This document shows, piece after piece, positions 7,205 through 15,275 of a stretch of 15,998 bases of DNA. The notes below the pieces were generated by a model. It had not been told where the DNA came from, made no database searches, and worked only from the letters and a program-made list of their open reading frames with translations. The stretch spans positions 1 to 15,998 of the forward strand of contig CALVUU010000034.1 in assembly GCA_944363655.1 (NCBI GenBank), in the 5' to 3' direction. Both the position numbers and the translations under genes were made by a program. Numbering within the stretch: position 1 is the first letter of the stretch; every line of letters begins with the position of its first letter. This DNA is from an uncultured Bacilli bacterium (GTDB taxonomy: Bacteria; Bacillota_I; Bacilli_A; RF39; UBA660).

Positions 7205-7849
7205 TTACATCAATTTATTTTCATACCAATAAATCTTATCAGCAAATTTTTCATATAAAACTTTCCTAGTTATTATAATTACTCCAATATTTTCTTTAGT
7301 AATATTTTTTAAAGTTTCATAAAATAATTTTTCTTCCTCTTCTTTAAAAGAAAAAGTAGGTTCATAAGCTAAAATAAAATGTGGATCATTAATTAAAGCT
7401 CTAATTAATGCTATCATTTGCTTTTCATAAAAAGATAACTCCTTTGGATATTTATCTTTTAAATTATCTAATTTATATTTTTTCAAATATTTAATAACTT
7501 TTTCTTCTTTTTCAAAGTCTTTAAGTACCTTATTATTCATTAATGGTATTAAAATATTATCAAAAACTGTAAAATCATCATCAAGTAATATTTCTTTAAA
7601 TAAAAAACCAATATATTCTCTTCTTATTTCAGCTTTTTTATTATAACTAAAAGAACTTACATCTATATTATTTATAATATATTCTCCCTCCATTATGGGA
7701 GCCATAAGACCAATAACATCAAACATATTAGAGCCAATTATTTCATTTTCAACTACAACATAATAAAAATTACCTTTTTTAAAATCAAAGTTAATATCTT
7801 TTAAAATACCTTTGCTTTCAACTAAACTATAAATTCTATCTAACTTCAT
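7205..7849 (-). CDS. Degenerate ABC-type ATPase domain protein (likely inactive as an ATPase)
   Basis: The 214-residue protein aligns by eye along its whole length to LolD/MacB-type ABC ATPase subunits, but the catalytic motifs are changed. The Walker A region (34-43) has Gly39 where the nucleotide-binding Lys belongs. The Q-loop Gln is Lys85. The signature LSGGQ reads LSFYE at 138-142. Walker B ILADEP reads ILAYEP, so its Asp is Tyr162 while Glu163 is kept. The switch His is Arg195. The reading frame is intact, so this is a diverged protein and not a decaying gene. No permease gene is nearby. It starts 41 bases after ftsW ends and lacks any Shine-Dalgarno sequence. TATAAT at 7861-7856 ends 6 bases before the ATG, which would fit a leaderless transcript. 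Function is unknown. A structural or regulatory partner of a membrane complex is an inference. Confidence 0.8.
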   Translation of the reverse strand: MKLDRIYSLVESKGILKDINFDFKKGNFYYVVVENEIIGSNMFDVIGLMAPIMEGEYIINNIDVSSFSYNKKAEIRREYIGFLFKEILLDDDFTVFDNILIPLMNNKVLKDFEKEEKVIKYLKKYKLDNLKDKYPKELSFYEKQMIALIRALINDPHFILAYEPTFSFKEEEEKLFYETLKNITKENIGVIIITRKVLYEKFADKIYWYENKLM

Positions 7850-7890
7850 AACAATATTATATAATAAAAATAATTATTTTAAAAGATTAA

Positions 7891-8979
7891 TCATTTACTA
7901 CTTTTACTTATATTTAAAATAATACCTATACTAATCATTGAAACTAAAAGACTTGACCCACCATAAGACATAAAAGGAAGAGTTACACCCGTTACAGGAA
8001 TAAGTCCAATAACCACAGCAATATTAAGTAATGATTGAATAATTATTCCAAAACCTAAACCAAATACGAGATATTTTTTAAACAAATCACTTTGGCGTAA
8101 AGCAATACGAATGATACGGTAAAAAATGAAAAATAGAAAACTAGAAACAATTAATATTCCTAAAAAACCAAATTCTTCAGAAATAATTGAAAATATAAAA
8201 TCTGTTTGAGGTTCCGGCAAATAAAATTGTTTTTGACGACTTTTTAAAAAGCCTTGACCTAGTAATCCTCCAGGACCAATAGCATATAAAGATTGAATTA
8301 TTTGATACCCAGAACCTAAAGGATCAACCCAAGGATTTAAAAAAGATACAATCCGTTTTATTCGATATGGAGCAACAATAATTAATCCCACAATACCTAA
8401 TAAGCCTATTAAACCAACTTTAACAAAAAAAGATATCTTAACTCCCGAGATAAAAATCATTACTACTAAAGTTAAAACAATTACCATAGCTGTACCAAAA
8501 TCTGGTTCCAACATTATTAAAACAAAAAATACTCCAATAACTAATAAGATTGGTAAAACACATTTTTTAATATCTTTTATAATGCGTTGATTACTAGCTA
8601 AATATTTAGCAACATATAAAATAAGACCTAATTTAGCAAATTCACTAGGTTGGATTCCTAATCCCCCAATACCAAACCAACTTCTACTACCATTACGAAT
8701 ACTACCAACTCCAGGTATTAAAACTAATACTAAAAGTATAAAACATAATAACAATATTAAATTAGCTCTTTTATGTAAAATATCTATATTTATTTTATAA
8801 ATAACAAATATTAAAAATAACCCCATTATAAAAAAAGCACTTTGCGCTTTAACATATTTAAAGGCATCCCCAAATTTATATTCTGCCCAAATAGAACTCG
8901 CCGAATATATCATGACTATACCAAAAATTACCATTATTATTACTGCAATTAGTAATAATTTATCATACTTTTTAGCCAT
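7891..8979 (-). CDS. ftsW: Peptidoglycan glycosyltransferase FtsW (SEDS family)
   Basis: SEDS proteins polymerise lipid II into glycan strands, working with a class B penicillin-binding protein. The 362-residue protein is a multispanning membrane protein with the family blocks in order: RSWFGIG at 99-105, QPSEFAKL at 110-117, EPDFGTA at 158-164, LPEPQTDFIFSI at 254-265 with the likely catalytic Asp260, and GVTLPFMSYGGSSLL at 331-345. The ATG at 8979 has GGGGGA a few bases upstream; the in-frame TTG at 8991 would lie across that site. The position next to mraY favours FtsW over RodA, but the sequence alone does not fully separate the two. murD, normally between mraY and ftsW, is missing, and a terminator lies between mraY and this gene. 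Stop codon is TGA. Confidence 0.92.
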   Translation of the reverse strand: MAKKYDKLLLIAVIIMVIFGIVMIYSASSIWAEYKFGDAFKYVKAQSAFFIMGLFLIFVIYKINIDILHKRANLILLLCFILLVLVLIPGVGSIRNGSRSWFGIGGLGIQPSEFAKLGLILYVAKYLASNQRIIKDIKKCVLPILLVIGVFFVLIMLEPDFGTAMVIVLTLVVMIFISGVKISFFVKVGLIGLLGIVGLIIVAPYRIKRIVSFLNPWVDPLGSGYQIIQSLYAIGPGGLLGQGFLKSRQKQFYLPEPQTDFIFSIISEEFGFLGILIVSSFLFFIFYRIIRIALRQSDLFKKYLVFGLGFGIIIQSLLNIAVVIGLIPVTGVTLPFMSYGGSSLLVSMISIGIILNISKSSK

Positions 8980-9012
8980 AATATCCCCCAATTAATAATA
9001 TTCGTGAGTATT

Positions 9013-9038
9013 AAAAAAATACGTATTAAACGTATTTT
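9013..9038 (-). terminator. Rho-independent terminator after mraY
   Basis: On the minus strand AAAATACGT (9038-9030), a 5-base loop and ACGTATTTT (9024-9016) form a perfect 9-bp stem that runs into a T-run of seven (9019-9013). The stem overlaps the mraY stop codon. It suggests that ftsW is at least partly transcribed separately from mraY. Confidence 0.75.
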
Positions 9039-10029
9039 ATAACCAAACACCATAAGTAATTGCTGCCATTGCTAGAATAAAACCTACTACCCAAAACATT
9101 TTAATAATATCTTGTTCTGACCACCCTAATTCTTCAAAGTGATGATGGAGTGGCGCTTTCAAAAATATTTTCTTATTAAATTGTCTAATCGATACTATTT
9201 GAATTAAACTACTTAAAGTTTCAATAATAAATACACCACCAATTAAAATAAGGGATAATTCATGACGAGATACTACTGCTACACTAGCAAGAGCTCCTCC
9301 TAAAGCAAGAGAACCTAAATCCCCCATAAATATTCGCGCAGGATGCGTATTAAATACTAAAAAGCCAATAAGAGCACCAGTTAAAAGGAAACAAAATATA
9401 GCAATTTCTTGATATCCTTCTAACCAACCAGCATTCCATGTAATAATACCATAAGCAAAAAAAGCAATTGCGGATAAACCTGCCGCCAAGCCATCAAGTC
9501 CATCCGTTATATTGACGGCATTGGTAGTTCCAACCAGTAAAAATAAAATAAATAAACCAAACATCCAACCTAAAGGTATATAAATATTTAAGAAAGATAA
9601 ACTAAGAGTAGGTTCTCCGCCACCTTTCATAAACAAATAAAAGAAAATTAAGGCAATTACCATTTGAATTAAAAACTTAGTTACTAAACTTATACCATTA
9701 TTATTATGAAATTTAATCTTTAAAAAATCATCAATAAATCCTAGTATTGCATAAGCTAAAAATACAAAGACAACAATTATTAAATTATAACTTATTTCAA
9801 TACTACCTTTTAAATATAATAAAATTAAAGATACTATAACAGGAACAATAAATATTACTCCTCCCATAGTTGGAGTACCTTCTTTTTTCAAATGTCTTTT
9901 AGATATAAGTTTACTAACTGATTGTCCAAAATGGAGTTTTCTAAATAATGGAATAACAAATAATCCTGTAATTAAAGATAATACAAACCCTAGCATTAAA
10001 GCCATGGCTGCTTTAGCAAGAATTAACAT
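9037..10029 (-). CDS. mraY: Phospho-N-acetylmuramoyl-pentapeptide transferase
   Basis: MraY joins UDP-MurNAc-pentapeptide to undecaprenyl phosphate to make lipid I at the inner face of the membrane. The 330-residue, roughly ten-helix protein has all diagnostic blocks. KKEGTPTMGG lies at 48-57 and the metal and active-site pair Asp100-Asp101 with Lys104 in FIDDFLK. NITDGLDGL at 173-181 contains Asn173 and Asp176, FMGDLGS at 234-240 contains Asp237, and LHHHFEELGW at 294-303 closes the set. Length and start are normal for Gram-positive MraY. The ATG at 10029 has AGAGGTG upstream. It lies 80 bases after the penicillin-binding protein gene, and a TATAAT in the gap may give it extra transcription. 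Confidence 0.97.
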   Translation of the reverse strand: MLILAKAAMALMLGFVLSLITGLFVIPLFRKLHFGQSVSKLISKRHLKKEGTPTMGGVIFIVPVIVSLILLYLKGSIEISYNLIIVVFVFLAYAILGFIDDFLKIKFHNNNGISLVTKFLIQMVIALIFFYLFMKGGGEPTLSLSFLNIYIPLGWMFGLFILFLLVGTTNAVNITDGLDGLAAGLSAIAFFAYGIITWNAGWLEGYQEIAIFCFLLTGALIGFLVFNTHPARIFMGDLGSLALGGALASVAVVSRHELSLILIGGVFIIETLSSLIQIVSIRQFNKKIFLKAPLHHHFEELGWSEQDIIKMFWVVGFILAMAAITYGVWL

Positions 10030-10048
10030 ATTACACCTCTTCTTAAAT

Positions 10049-10054
10049 ATTATA
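10049..10054 (-). promoter_or_regulatory. Possible -10 box upstream of mraY
   Basis: A perfect TATAAT occurs on the minus strand 19 bases before the mraY start. No recognisable -35 box lies 16 to 18 bases upstream, and in such AT-rich DNA this match can be accidental. Confidence 0.3.
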
Positions 10055-10109
10055 CTATACTTTTATTTTGCTTATTAAATTTTACTATAATTTTTGACAT
10101 TTCTTTACA

Positions 10110-12014
10110 TTAATTAAGCATTAAAACAACAGACCCACCTTCTTTAGCATACATTCCTCCACTTGGTGTTTGATAAACAACTTCATCTCCGTTACCACTA
10201 TATTCAATATTAAATCCTTTTAAACTTTTCTTGGCTTCATCTAGCATCATTCCCGTTACATCGGGAACAACCACATATTTAGTATCTAACCATGTATATT
10301 CTTTAGGAATACCTTCTGTATCAGGTTTTATATCTAAAACATCAATTGCACTTAAGAAAATATTACGAGCAATTGGAGCTGCAACAGTTCCTCCATATTG
10401 GACTACATTTTTAGCATTAGAAACTGCAACATAAACAACAACCTCAGGATCATCGGCAGGCATAAAACCGATAAAAGATAAGATATATTTTGAATCAGAA
10501 TATACCCCATTTTCAACTGTTTGAGCCGTTCCAGTTTTACCACCAATCCGATAATTTTCGATATATGCATTATGTCCACTGCCCTTAGCAACAACGCTTT
10601 CTAAGGCATATCTTACTATTTCGGAAGTCTCTTCACTGATTACATTTCCAGTACTTGTTGGATCAATATTTTTAACAATAGTATCAGTTTCCGATTCTAA
10701 AAAACTTTTAACAATATAAGGCGTATATAACACTCCCCCATTAACAACGGCACTTACTGCTCGTACCTGTTGTATTGGAGTTACACTTATCCCTTGACCA
10801 AAGGCCGTTGTTGCTAGTTCAACATTCCCCATTGCATCGACATCAAAGAGTATACCTGCCCCCTCCCCATTTAGATCAATACCAGTTTTTTTACCAAAAC
10901 CATAATTATTAATGTATTCCATTAAAGTAGACTTACCAAGTTTTAAACCTAAATTAACAAAACCTGGATTGCAACTATTTTCAACCACTTCTAAGTAAGA
11001 CTGATCCCCATGACCACCATGTTTCCAACAATGAAGCGTTGCCCCATCAACAGTTATAGCACCACTATCCGTAAATCTATCTTCAAAAATATTTACTAAA
11101 CCTTCTTCAATCGCTGCACTAAGTGTAATTATTTTAAAAGTTGATCCGGGTTCAAAAGTCATCCAAATAGGTAAATTACGATTAATTACTTCCGTAGAGT
11201 AATTTTGATAATTATTAGAATCAAAATTAGGTCTGCTTGCCATAGCAAGTATTTCTCCCGTATCAGGATCCATTGCTATGGCAATAGCACTATCAGCATC
11301 ATATTTACTAACGGCATTATCAAGCTCATTTTCCATTGCTTGTTGTAATTTGATATCAATAGTAAGTCTTAGAGTTATCCCACTTGTTGATGATTCATAC
11401 ACCTCAGCTAGTTCTAATTTATGTCCCTTACCATCTGAAAAATATTTTATTGACCCATCTTCCCCAGTTAAATATTCATCATAATAAAGTTCCAACCCTG
11501 ATAATCCTTGATTATCAATTCCAACATAACCCAAAACATGACTAAGTAAATCACCATAAGGATAATATCTTTTAGATTCCTTAACTAAATATACCCCATC
11601 AATATTTAATTCATCAATTGCTTCAGAGGTTGCATAATCTAATTGTCTTCCTTCCGGATGAACTCTTTCAATCGAAGTATGCTTAGATAAATGTGCAAGC
11701 ATATCTTCATAATCACTACCTAAAATATCACTAATTTTCCTTGCAGCATCTTCTTTATTCTCAATTTGATTAGGAATAACTACCAAAGAAGTTGTTGTTA
11801 TATTAGTAGCAAGAACTTCCCCATTACGATCTACTATTTCACCTCGATCTGCTGAAATAGGTAATTCTCTACTCCAAAGAGACTGAGCAAGATTATTTAA
11901 TTTCTTATAAGAAAATACTTGAATATAAAATACTCTAGCAATTGCTATTATTAAAACAATTGCTACAATTAAAAAAACATATCTAATACGTGTATGAATA
12001 TTATTATAAAACAA
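10110..12014 (-). CDS. Class B penicillin-binding protein with PASTA domain (FtsI/PBP2B/SpoVD type)
   Basis: This DD-transpeptidase cross-links septal or sporulation peptidoglycan outside the membrane and is the usual partner of FtsW. From the TTG start the protein has 634 residues. A membrane anchor lies at about 10-32 and a PBP dimerisation domain at about 50-205. The transpeptidase domain has Ser291 in STFK, SCN at 347-349 and KTGT at 493-496. One PASTA domain occupies 579-634. I prefer the TTG at 12014 because AGGTGAT lies 4 bases upstream; GTG at 12023 is possible but has no upstream site. The start region is inside a perfect hairpin. It precedes mraY, as ftsI-type genes do, but rsmH, ftsL and murE/murF are not beside it. 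FtsI and SpoVD roles cannot be separated from sequence here. Confidence 0.93.
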   Translation of the reverse strand: MFYNNIHTRIRYVFLIVAIVLIIAIARVFYIQVFSYKKLNNLAQSLWSRELPISADRGEIVDRNGEVLATNITTTSLVVIPNQIENKEDAARKISDILGSDYEDMLAHLSKHTSIERVHPEGRQLDYATSEAIDELNIDGVYLVKESKRYYPYGDLLSHVLGYVGIDNQGLSGLELYYDEYLTGEDGSIKYFSDGKGHKLELAEVYESSTSGITLRLTIDIKLQQAMENELDNAVSKYDADSAIAIAMDPDTGEILAMASRPNFDSNNYQNYSTEVINRNLPIWMTFEPGSTFKIITLSAAIEEGLVNIFEDRFTDSGAITVDGATLHCWKHGGHGDQSYLEVVENSCNPGFVNLGLKLGKSTLMEYINNYGFGKKTGIDLNGEGAGILFDVDAMGNVELATTAFGQGISVTPIQQVRAVSAVVNGGVLYTPYIVKSFLESETDTIVKNIDPTSTGNVISEETSEIVRYALESVVAKGSGHNAYIENYRIGGKTGTAQTVENGVYSDSKYILSFIGFMPADDPEVVVYVAVSNAKNVVQYGGTVAAPIARNIFLSAIDVLDIKPDTEGIPKEYTWLDTKYVVVPDVTGMMLDEAKKSLKGFNIEYSGNGDEVVYQTPSGGMYAKEGGSVVLMLN

Positions 12015-12047
12015 TGTTATCACCTAATAAATAATATGATAACATTG
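12012..12047 (-). promoter_or_regulatory. Leader hairpin over the translation start of the penicillin-binding protein
   Basis: An 11-bp perfect inverted repeat (12012-12022 with 12037-12047, 14-base loop) would fold in the mRNA so that the 3' arm contains the TTG start and the TGAT half of the Shine-Dalgarno sequence, with only AGG left in the loop. This could limit translation. Alternatively the DNA palindrome could bind a protein. The rest of the 152-base gap up to the SWIM gene shows no other clear structure. Confidence 0.4.
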
Positions 12048-12199
12048 CTTTATTTATCTTAGAATTTTACTAATTACTAACATATTTTTTTACTATAAAA
12101 TATTCTCAAAAATCAAGTTTATAGTTAATTACTCCTATCTCTAATAATTCTCTTTTTATATAAAATAAATTAAAATACCCATAACATATATATTTTTCT

Positions 12200-13021
12200 T
12201 TATTTTATACTTAATATTATATCTTCTAAATATAAATTATTATAATAATTTTTTTCTTTTAATTCACTTACCCATTTATCCATAATATCTCTAGTAAATA
12301 AATTACTTTTACGATATATAATTCTTAAATACATACCAATTTTATTAAAATTATTATTTAAAAAATCATCATCTAAAATATTTGCTTTATAAAATGCTTC
12401 TATTATACTTTTAATAATTTTAAAAGCCTCAAAAAATTCTAATCCTTTAAAATAACTTTCAATTATTTTAAAATAATCATTTACTAAAAATTCATAATCA
12501 TTATTTAAAATAATCGTATTATACAAATTATTATAATAATATTCATATTCTTGCATTGGATAAAACTTACGAAAATTTGTTTCAAAAGCATCAATATTAA
12601 ACCAAACATTTTCTTGTCCTTCCTTTGACAAAAAATATTTTTTTAATTCATCTGCTGGTATTTTTTTAATTATTTCTATCATAGTTTCTTTATTTTCCGT
12701 TATTGTAGGTAATAAAGTTACTTCATTATACATTTTATCATTTATTGCAAGTAAAACAGCATATTCATGTTTACAATGACCATTATAAGGACAATTACAA
12801 TCATAATATACATTGTTGTATTCTATGATAAATTTTACATTATAACAAAATCCATTACTTCCCATTACTTTAGCATAATATTCATTTTCACTTTTTACTA
12901 AACTTTTAATTTTATCAGAATTATAGTATTCTTCTCCTCTTTTTTTAATTAAATATTCAAAATCATTTTTTAAATAATTAAACATTTCTTCTTCCATAAA
13001 AGTTATATCATCTTTTATCAC
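12200..13021 (-). CDS. SWIM zinc-finger protein
   Basis: The 273-residue, lysine- and asparagine-rich protein has a SWIM-type zinc site, Cys75-x-Cys77, Cys83-x-His85, after an N-terminal region that contains the common RGEEYY block at 29-33. SWIM domains bind zinc and are thought to contact DNA or proteins; many stand-alone bacterial members have no known role. The C-terminal two thirds (about 100-273) look helical and aromatic-rich and match no family I recognise. No signal peptide or membrane segment is seen, so it should be cytosolic. GTG at 13021 is chosen because AGGAGG lies 5 bases upstream. The gene overlaps the CHAP gene by 14 bases, so it is probably translated together with two extracytoplasmic proteins, an unusual partnership. 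Confidence 0.8.
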   Translation of the reverse strand: MIKDDITFMEEEMFNYLKNDFEYLIKKRGEEYYNSDKIKSLVKSENEYYAKVMGSNGFCYNVKFIIEYNNVYYDCNCPYNGHCKHEYAVLLAINDKMYNEVTLLPTITENKETMIEIIKKIPADELKKYFLSKEGQENVWFNIDAFETNFRKFYPMQEYEYYYNNLYNTIILNNDYEFLVNDYFKIIESYFKGLEFFEAFKIIKSIIEAFYKANILDDDFLNNNFNKIGMYLRIIYRKSNLFTRDIMDKWVSELKEKNYYNNLYLEDIILSIK

Positions 13022-13931
13022 TTTTACCTCCTGTTTTTTTTATTAGTAATATAGTACCTATAACTATTAATACTATAATTATTAATCCACTTATTATTAA
13101 AATATTATTATGTGTTTTATTATTTGTCTTTATTTTTTCTTCAGTTTCTTTTTCTTCTACAACTGCTTTAGCATTCCTTATAATATTTATAATATATTCA
13201 TTTTTACTTCCATCCTCCGCCGTAACTAATATCTTGTAACTATTTTCTCCAAGCTTTAAAGCTTTTTCTCCAGTCCCTGTAACAATAGCTGCACTATCTT
13301 CTGCAATTGCTTTAATAGCTATTATTTTTGTTTCATAATTAACTTCTAAATTATACTCTTTAATTTCGGGATTAAATTCAAAATAATCTATATTAATTTC
13401 TAAATTACTTAAATTGTTATTATTAGACTTAGAAGTTGCTGTATTATTAGAACTAACAGATGTATTTCCTACATATTTTGGGGCTTCATCTAAATATATA
13501 AAACCAATTAAATTAGATGCTTCTATACTTTTTTCGGCATTAATTATAATTCCTTCATTTTCTAAAACCGGAATACCACCTTCATTAACTATCATTGTTT
13601 TATTCTCTTCATCTACCGAAACAACATAGGCAACATGTCCATAAGCATCACTGCTAGACCAAACGGCGATAGAATTAGCTCGCGCCGCTTTACCAACCGA
13701 GTATCCAGACATCGCAGCAGAGTTGTACCACTCTTGTGCATTACCCCAGCCAGGTAAAGCAACACCAGCGTTTTTATAAGCCTCTTCCCAAGCATACCAA
13801 GTGCACCTAACTGTTTTAACACCATATAAATCTTGATATTTTCCATAAGGATTTACGGCAGCTTGAGCATTACTAATAAAAGAAAATAATATTAATAATA
13901 TGAAAAGAAAATTCTTTTTAAAGAATTTCAC
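13008..13931 (-). CDS. Secreted CHAP-domain peptidoglycan hydrolase with cadherin-like domain and C-terminal anchor
   Basis: CHAP domains are Cys/His amidases or endopeptidases that cut peptidoglycan peptides. The 307-residue protein starts with a signal peptide (about 1-24, NAQA before the likely cut). The CHAP domain (about 28-148) has Cys43 in RCTWYAWE, His99 in GHVAYVVSV and Asn116 in NEGG as candidate catalytic residues. A Ser/Asn-rich linker follows, then a cadherin-like beta-sandwich domain (about 174-253, with TGTGEKALKLGEN and VTAEDGSKNEYIINI). A membrane helix (about 277-297) and a short basic tail close the protein, so the enzyme should stay tethered outside the cell. The GTG at 13931 has AGGTGG upstream and lies one base after the preceding stop. 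A longer reading from 13946 would spoil the signal peptide. Bases 13621-13800 are about 48% G+C by hand count, far above the flanks. Confidence 0.87.
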   Translation of the reverse strand: MKFFKKNFLFILLILFSFISNAQAAVNPYGKYQDLYGVKTVRCTWYAWEEAYKNAGVALPGWGNAQEWYNSAAMSGYSVGKAARANSIAVWSSSDAYGHVAYVVSVDEENKTMIVNEGGIPVLENEGIIINAEKSIEASNLIGFIYLDEAPKYVGNTSVSSNNTATSKSNNNNLSNLEINIDYFEFNPEIKEYNLEVNYETKIIAIKAIAEDSAAIVTGTGEKALKLGENSYKILVTAEDGSKNEYIINIIRNAKAVVEEKETEEKIKTNNKTHNNILIISGLIIIVLIVIGTILLIKKTGGKSDKR

Positions 13932-13932
13932 T

Positions 13933-15183
13933 TTACCACCTGCCACAATCTAAATTAAATTCATCACATATTTCTTCATCAACTGTAACATTTTCTTCAA
14001 AGTCAAAGCCTCCACAAGGACCTTGAAATAAATAAGCACCATCTAAAGCATTAATAACTGTTTTAAAAGCATCAGTTCCATCTAAAACATCTAAACCATT
14101 AAAAGTAATATATTCATATTCAAAACTAATTTTATGATTATCATTATTAAAACTAATTAGCCTAAATCCTGCTGTATTATCATATTCTTTTAAAGTATTT
14201 TCTAAAATACTTTCTTTATTAGTATTATATTTTAATTCTTTATTATTTAAATCTTCTTTACTTATTTCATTTAATGCCGTATCTTCTTTAGGTCCTGGCC
14301 AAAAAGGTACTCTAGTAGTTCCATTAGCAATCGCAGTATATTCTACATCAGGATATAACTTTTCTAAATTGTCGGCGAATAAATAGAAAAAACAATCTTG
14401 ATTACCAGTGCTTTTAGTATAAACTGTTGCACTTAAATTATTATTTAAATTAATTTTATTATTAGTGCCATCTCCACTTGATGAAACTTCTGAACTGTTT
14501 TCTTCTTCCCATTTAGCAACAAGTGTTAAATCACTCTTAACCAAATCTTCAAAGTTATATTCTTCATCACCAATATACCAACCTATAAATGTATAACCAT
14601 CCCTAGTTGGATCATCAGGTTTACTAATTACATCATTTTCCCTAACAACTTCACTATCAATACTACTTCCACCATCAGTATCAAAAGTTATTGTATAATA
14701 ATTTACTTCTACTTCAAAATCATCCATATTTTCTTGATAATCTAAATAAATATTAATATCATTATTTAAATTATCTTCTATATTACTAATAAATTCCTCA
14801 CTAAATTTATAATCTGAACTTATTATTAATTCATTAATTTCCATATCATTAGCAATGGTATTAACAAAATTTATAATAATATTTTCTAAATCTAGATTAT
14901 CTAAATTTACATCCGTATCTACTAAAACATCAACATTAGTTACTTCTCTTGCTATATCACTACAAATACTAACATTTCCTCTTTTATTACATTCATAATA
15001 ACTTTCTTTAAATTTAATTTCTAATAACATTTCATTTTCACTTATTAAATAACTAGTATATATATTTTCTTTTAACTCTTTAGTTTCTTTATTAAATAAA
15101 AACAAAAATATTATTAAAGCAATTATTAATATAACTATAACACTTAAAATAATTAAAAACTTCTTATTTTTAAATAATTTCAT
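13933..15183 (-). CDS. Membrane-anchored extracytoplasmic protein with an InlB B-repeat
   Basis: The 416-residue protein has a basic start and one membrane helix (about 8-30), with the rest outside the cell. Residues 35-160 match no family I know and include two cysteines that could pair. Residues 163-226 form one InlB B-repeat (Listeria-Bacteroides repeat), with FDTDGG, DPTRDGYTFIGWY and LVAKW as its landmarks. These domains usually act in surface contacts. A Ser/Gly/Asn linker follows, then an unassigned C-terminal domain (about 245-416) with several cysteines, ending in CGRW. ATG at 15183 has AGGAG 9 bases upstream; the in-frame TTG at 15192 lies too close to that site. A strong promoter precedes it, making it the first gene of the operon with the CHAP and SWIM genes. 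The three genes are almost contiguous. Function is unknown. Confidence 0.8.
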   Translation of the reverse strand: MKLFKNKKFLIILSVIVILIIALIIFLFLFNKETKELKENIYTSYLISENEMLLEIKFKESYYECNKRGNVSICSDIAREVTNVDVLVDTDVNLDNLDLENIIINFVNTIANDMEINELIISSDYKFSEEFISNIEDNLNNDINIYLDYQENMDDFEVEVNYYTITFDTDGGSSIDSEVVRENDVISKPDDPTRDGYTFIGWYIGDEEYNFEDLVKSDLTLVAKWEEENSSEVSSSGDGTNNKINLNNNLSATVYTKSTGNQDCFFYLFADNLEKLYPDVEYTAIANGTTRVPFWPGPKEDTALNEISKEDLNNKELKYNTNKESILENTLKEYDNTAGFRLISFNNDNHKISFEYEYITFNGLDVLDGTDAFKTVINALDGAYLFQGPCGGFDFEENVTVDEEICDEFNLDCGRW

Positions 15184-15207
15184 TAAAACCAACTCCTATA
15201 TAATGTA

Positions 15208-15236
15208 ATTTTAACAAACTTTTACTTTATAGTCAA
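15208..15236 (-). promoter_or_regulatory. Sigma-A promoter of the InlB-repeat/CHAP/SWIM operon
   Basis: On the minus strand TTGACT (15236-15231), a spacer of exactly 17 bases and TAAAAT (15213-15208) match the consensus at five of six positions in each box. It lies 25 bases before the ATG of the first gene. Confidence 0.75.
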
Positions 15237-15275
15237 TTTTTATAAAAGTATATTCATTATTAATTATAAGCATAC

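Noticed and set aside
7205..7849. Calling the ABC-type gene a pseudogene or a working transporter ATPase
   Set aside because: The frame is intact and full length, which argues against a pseudogene, and too many catalytic residues are missing to call it a working ATPase.
10403..10594. Other-frame minus-strand readings inside the penicillin-binding protein and CHAP genes (10403-10594, 13613-13846)
   Set aside because: They lie fully inside conserved coding sequence in another frame and show no independent start signals.
12024..12199. Riboswitch or T-box leader upstream of the penicillin-binding protein
   Set aside because: Apart from the start-codon hairpin, the gap shows only AT-rich sequence without a conserved aptamer or terminator fold that I can recognise.
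3994..13010. Mycoplasma-type code with TGA as tryptophan
   Set aside because: Three genes (ending at 3994, 7891 and 13008) stop at TGA exactly where the family lengths and overlaps predict, and tryptophan is encoded by TGG.
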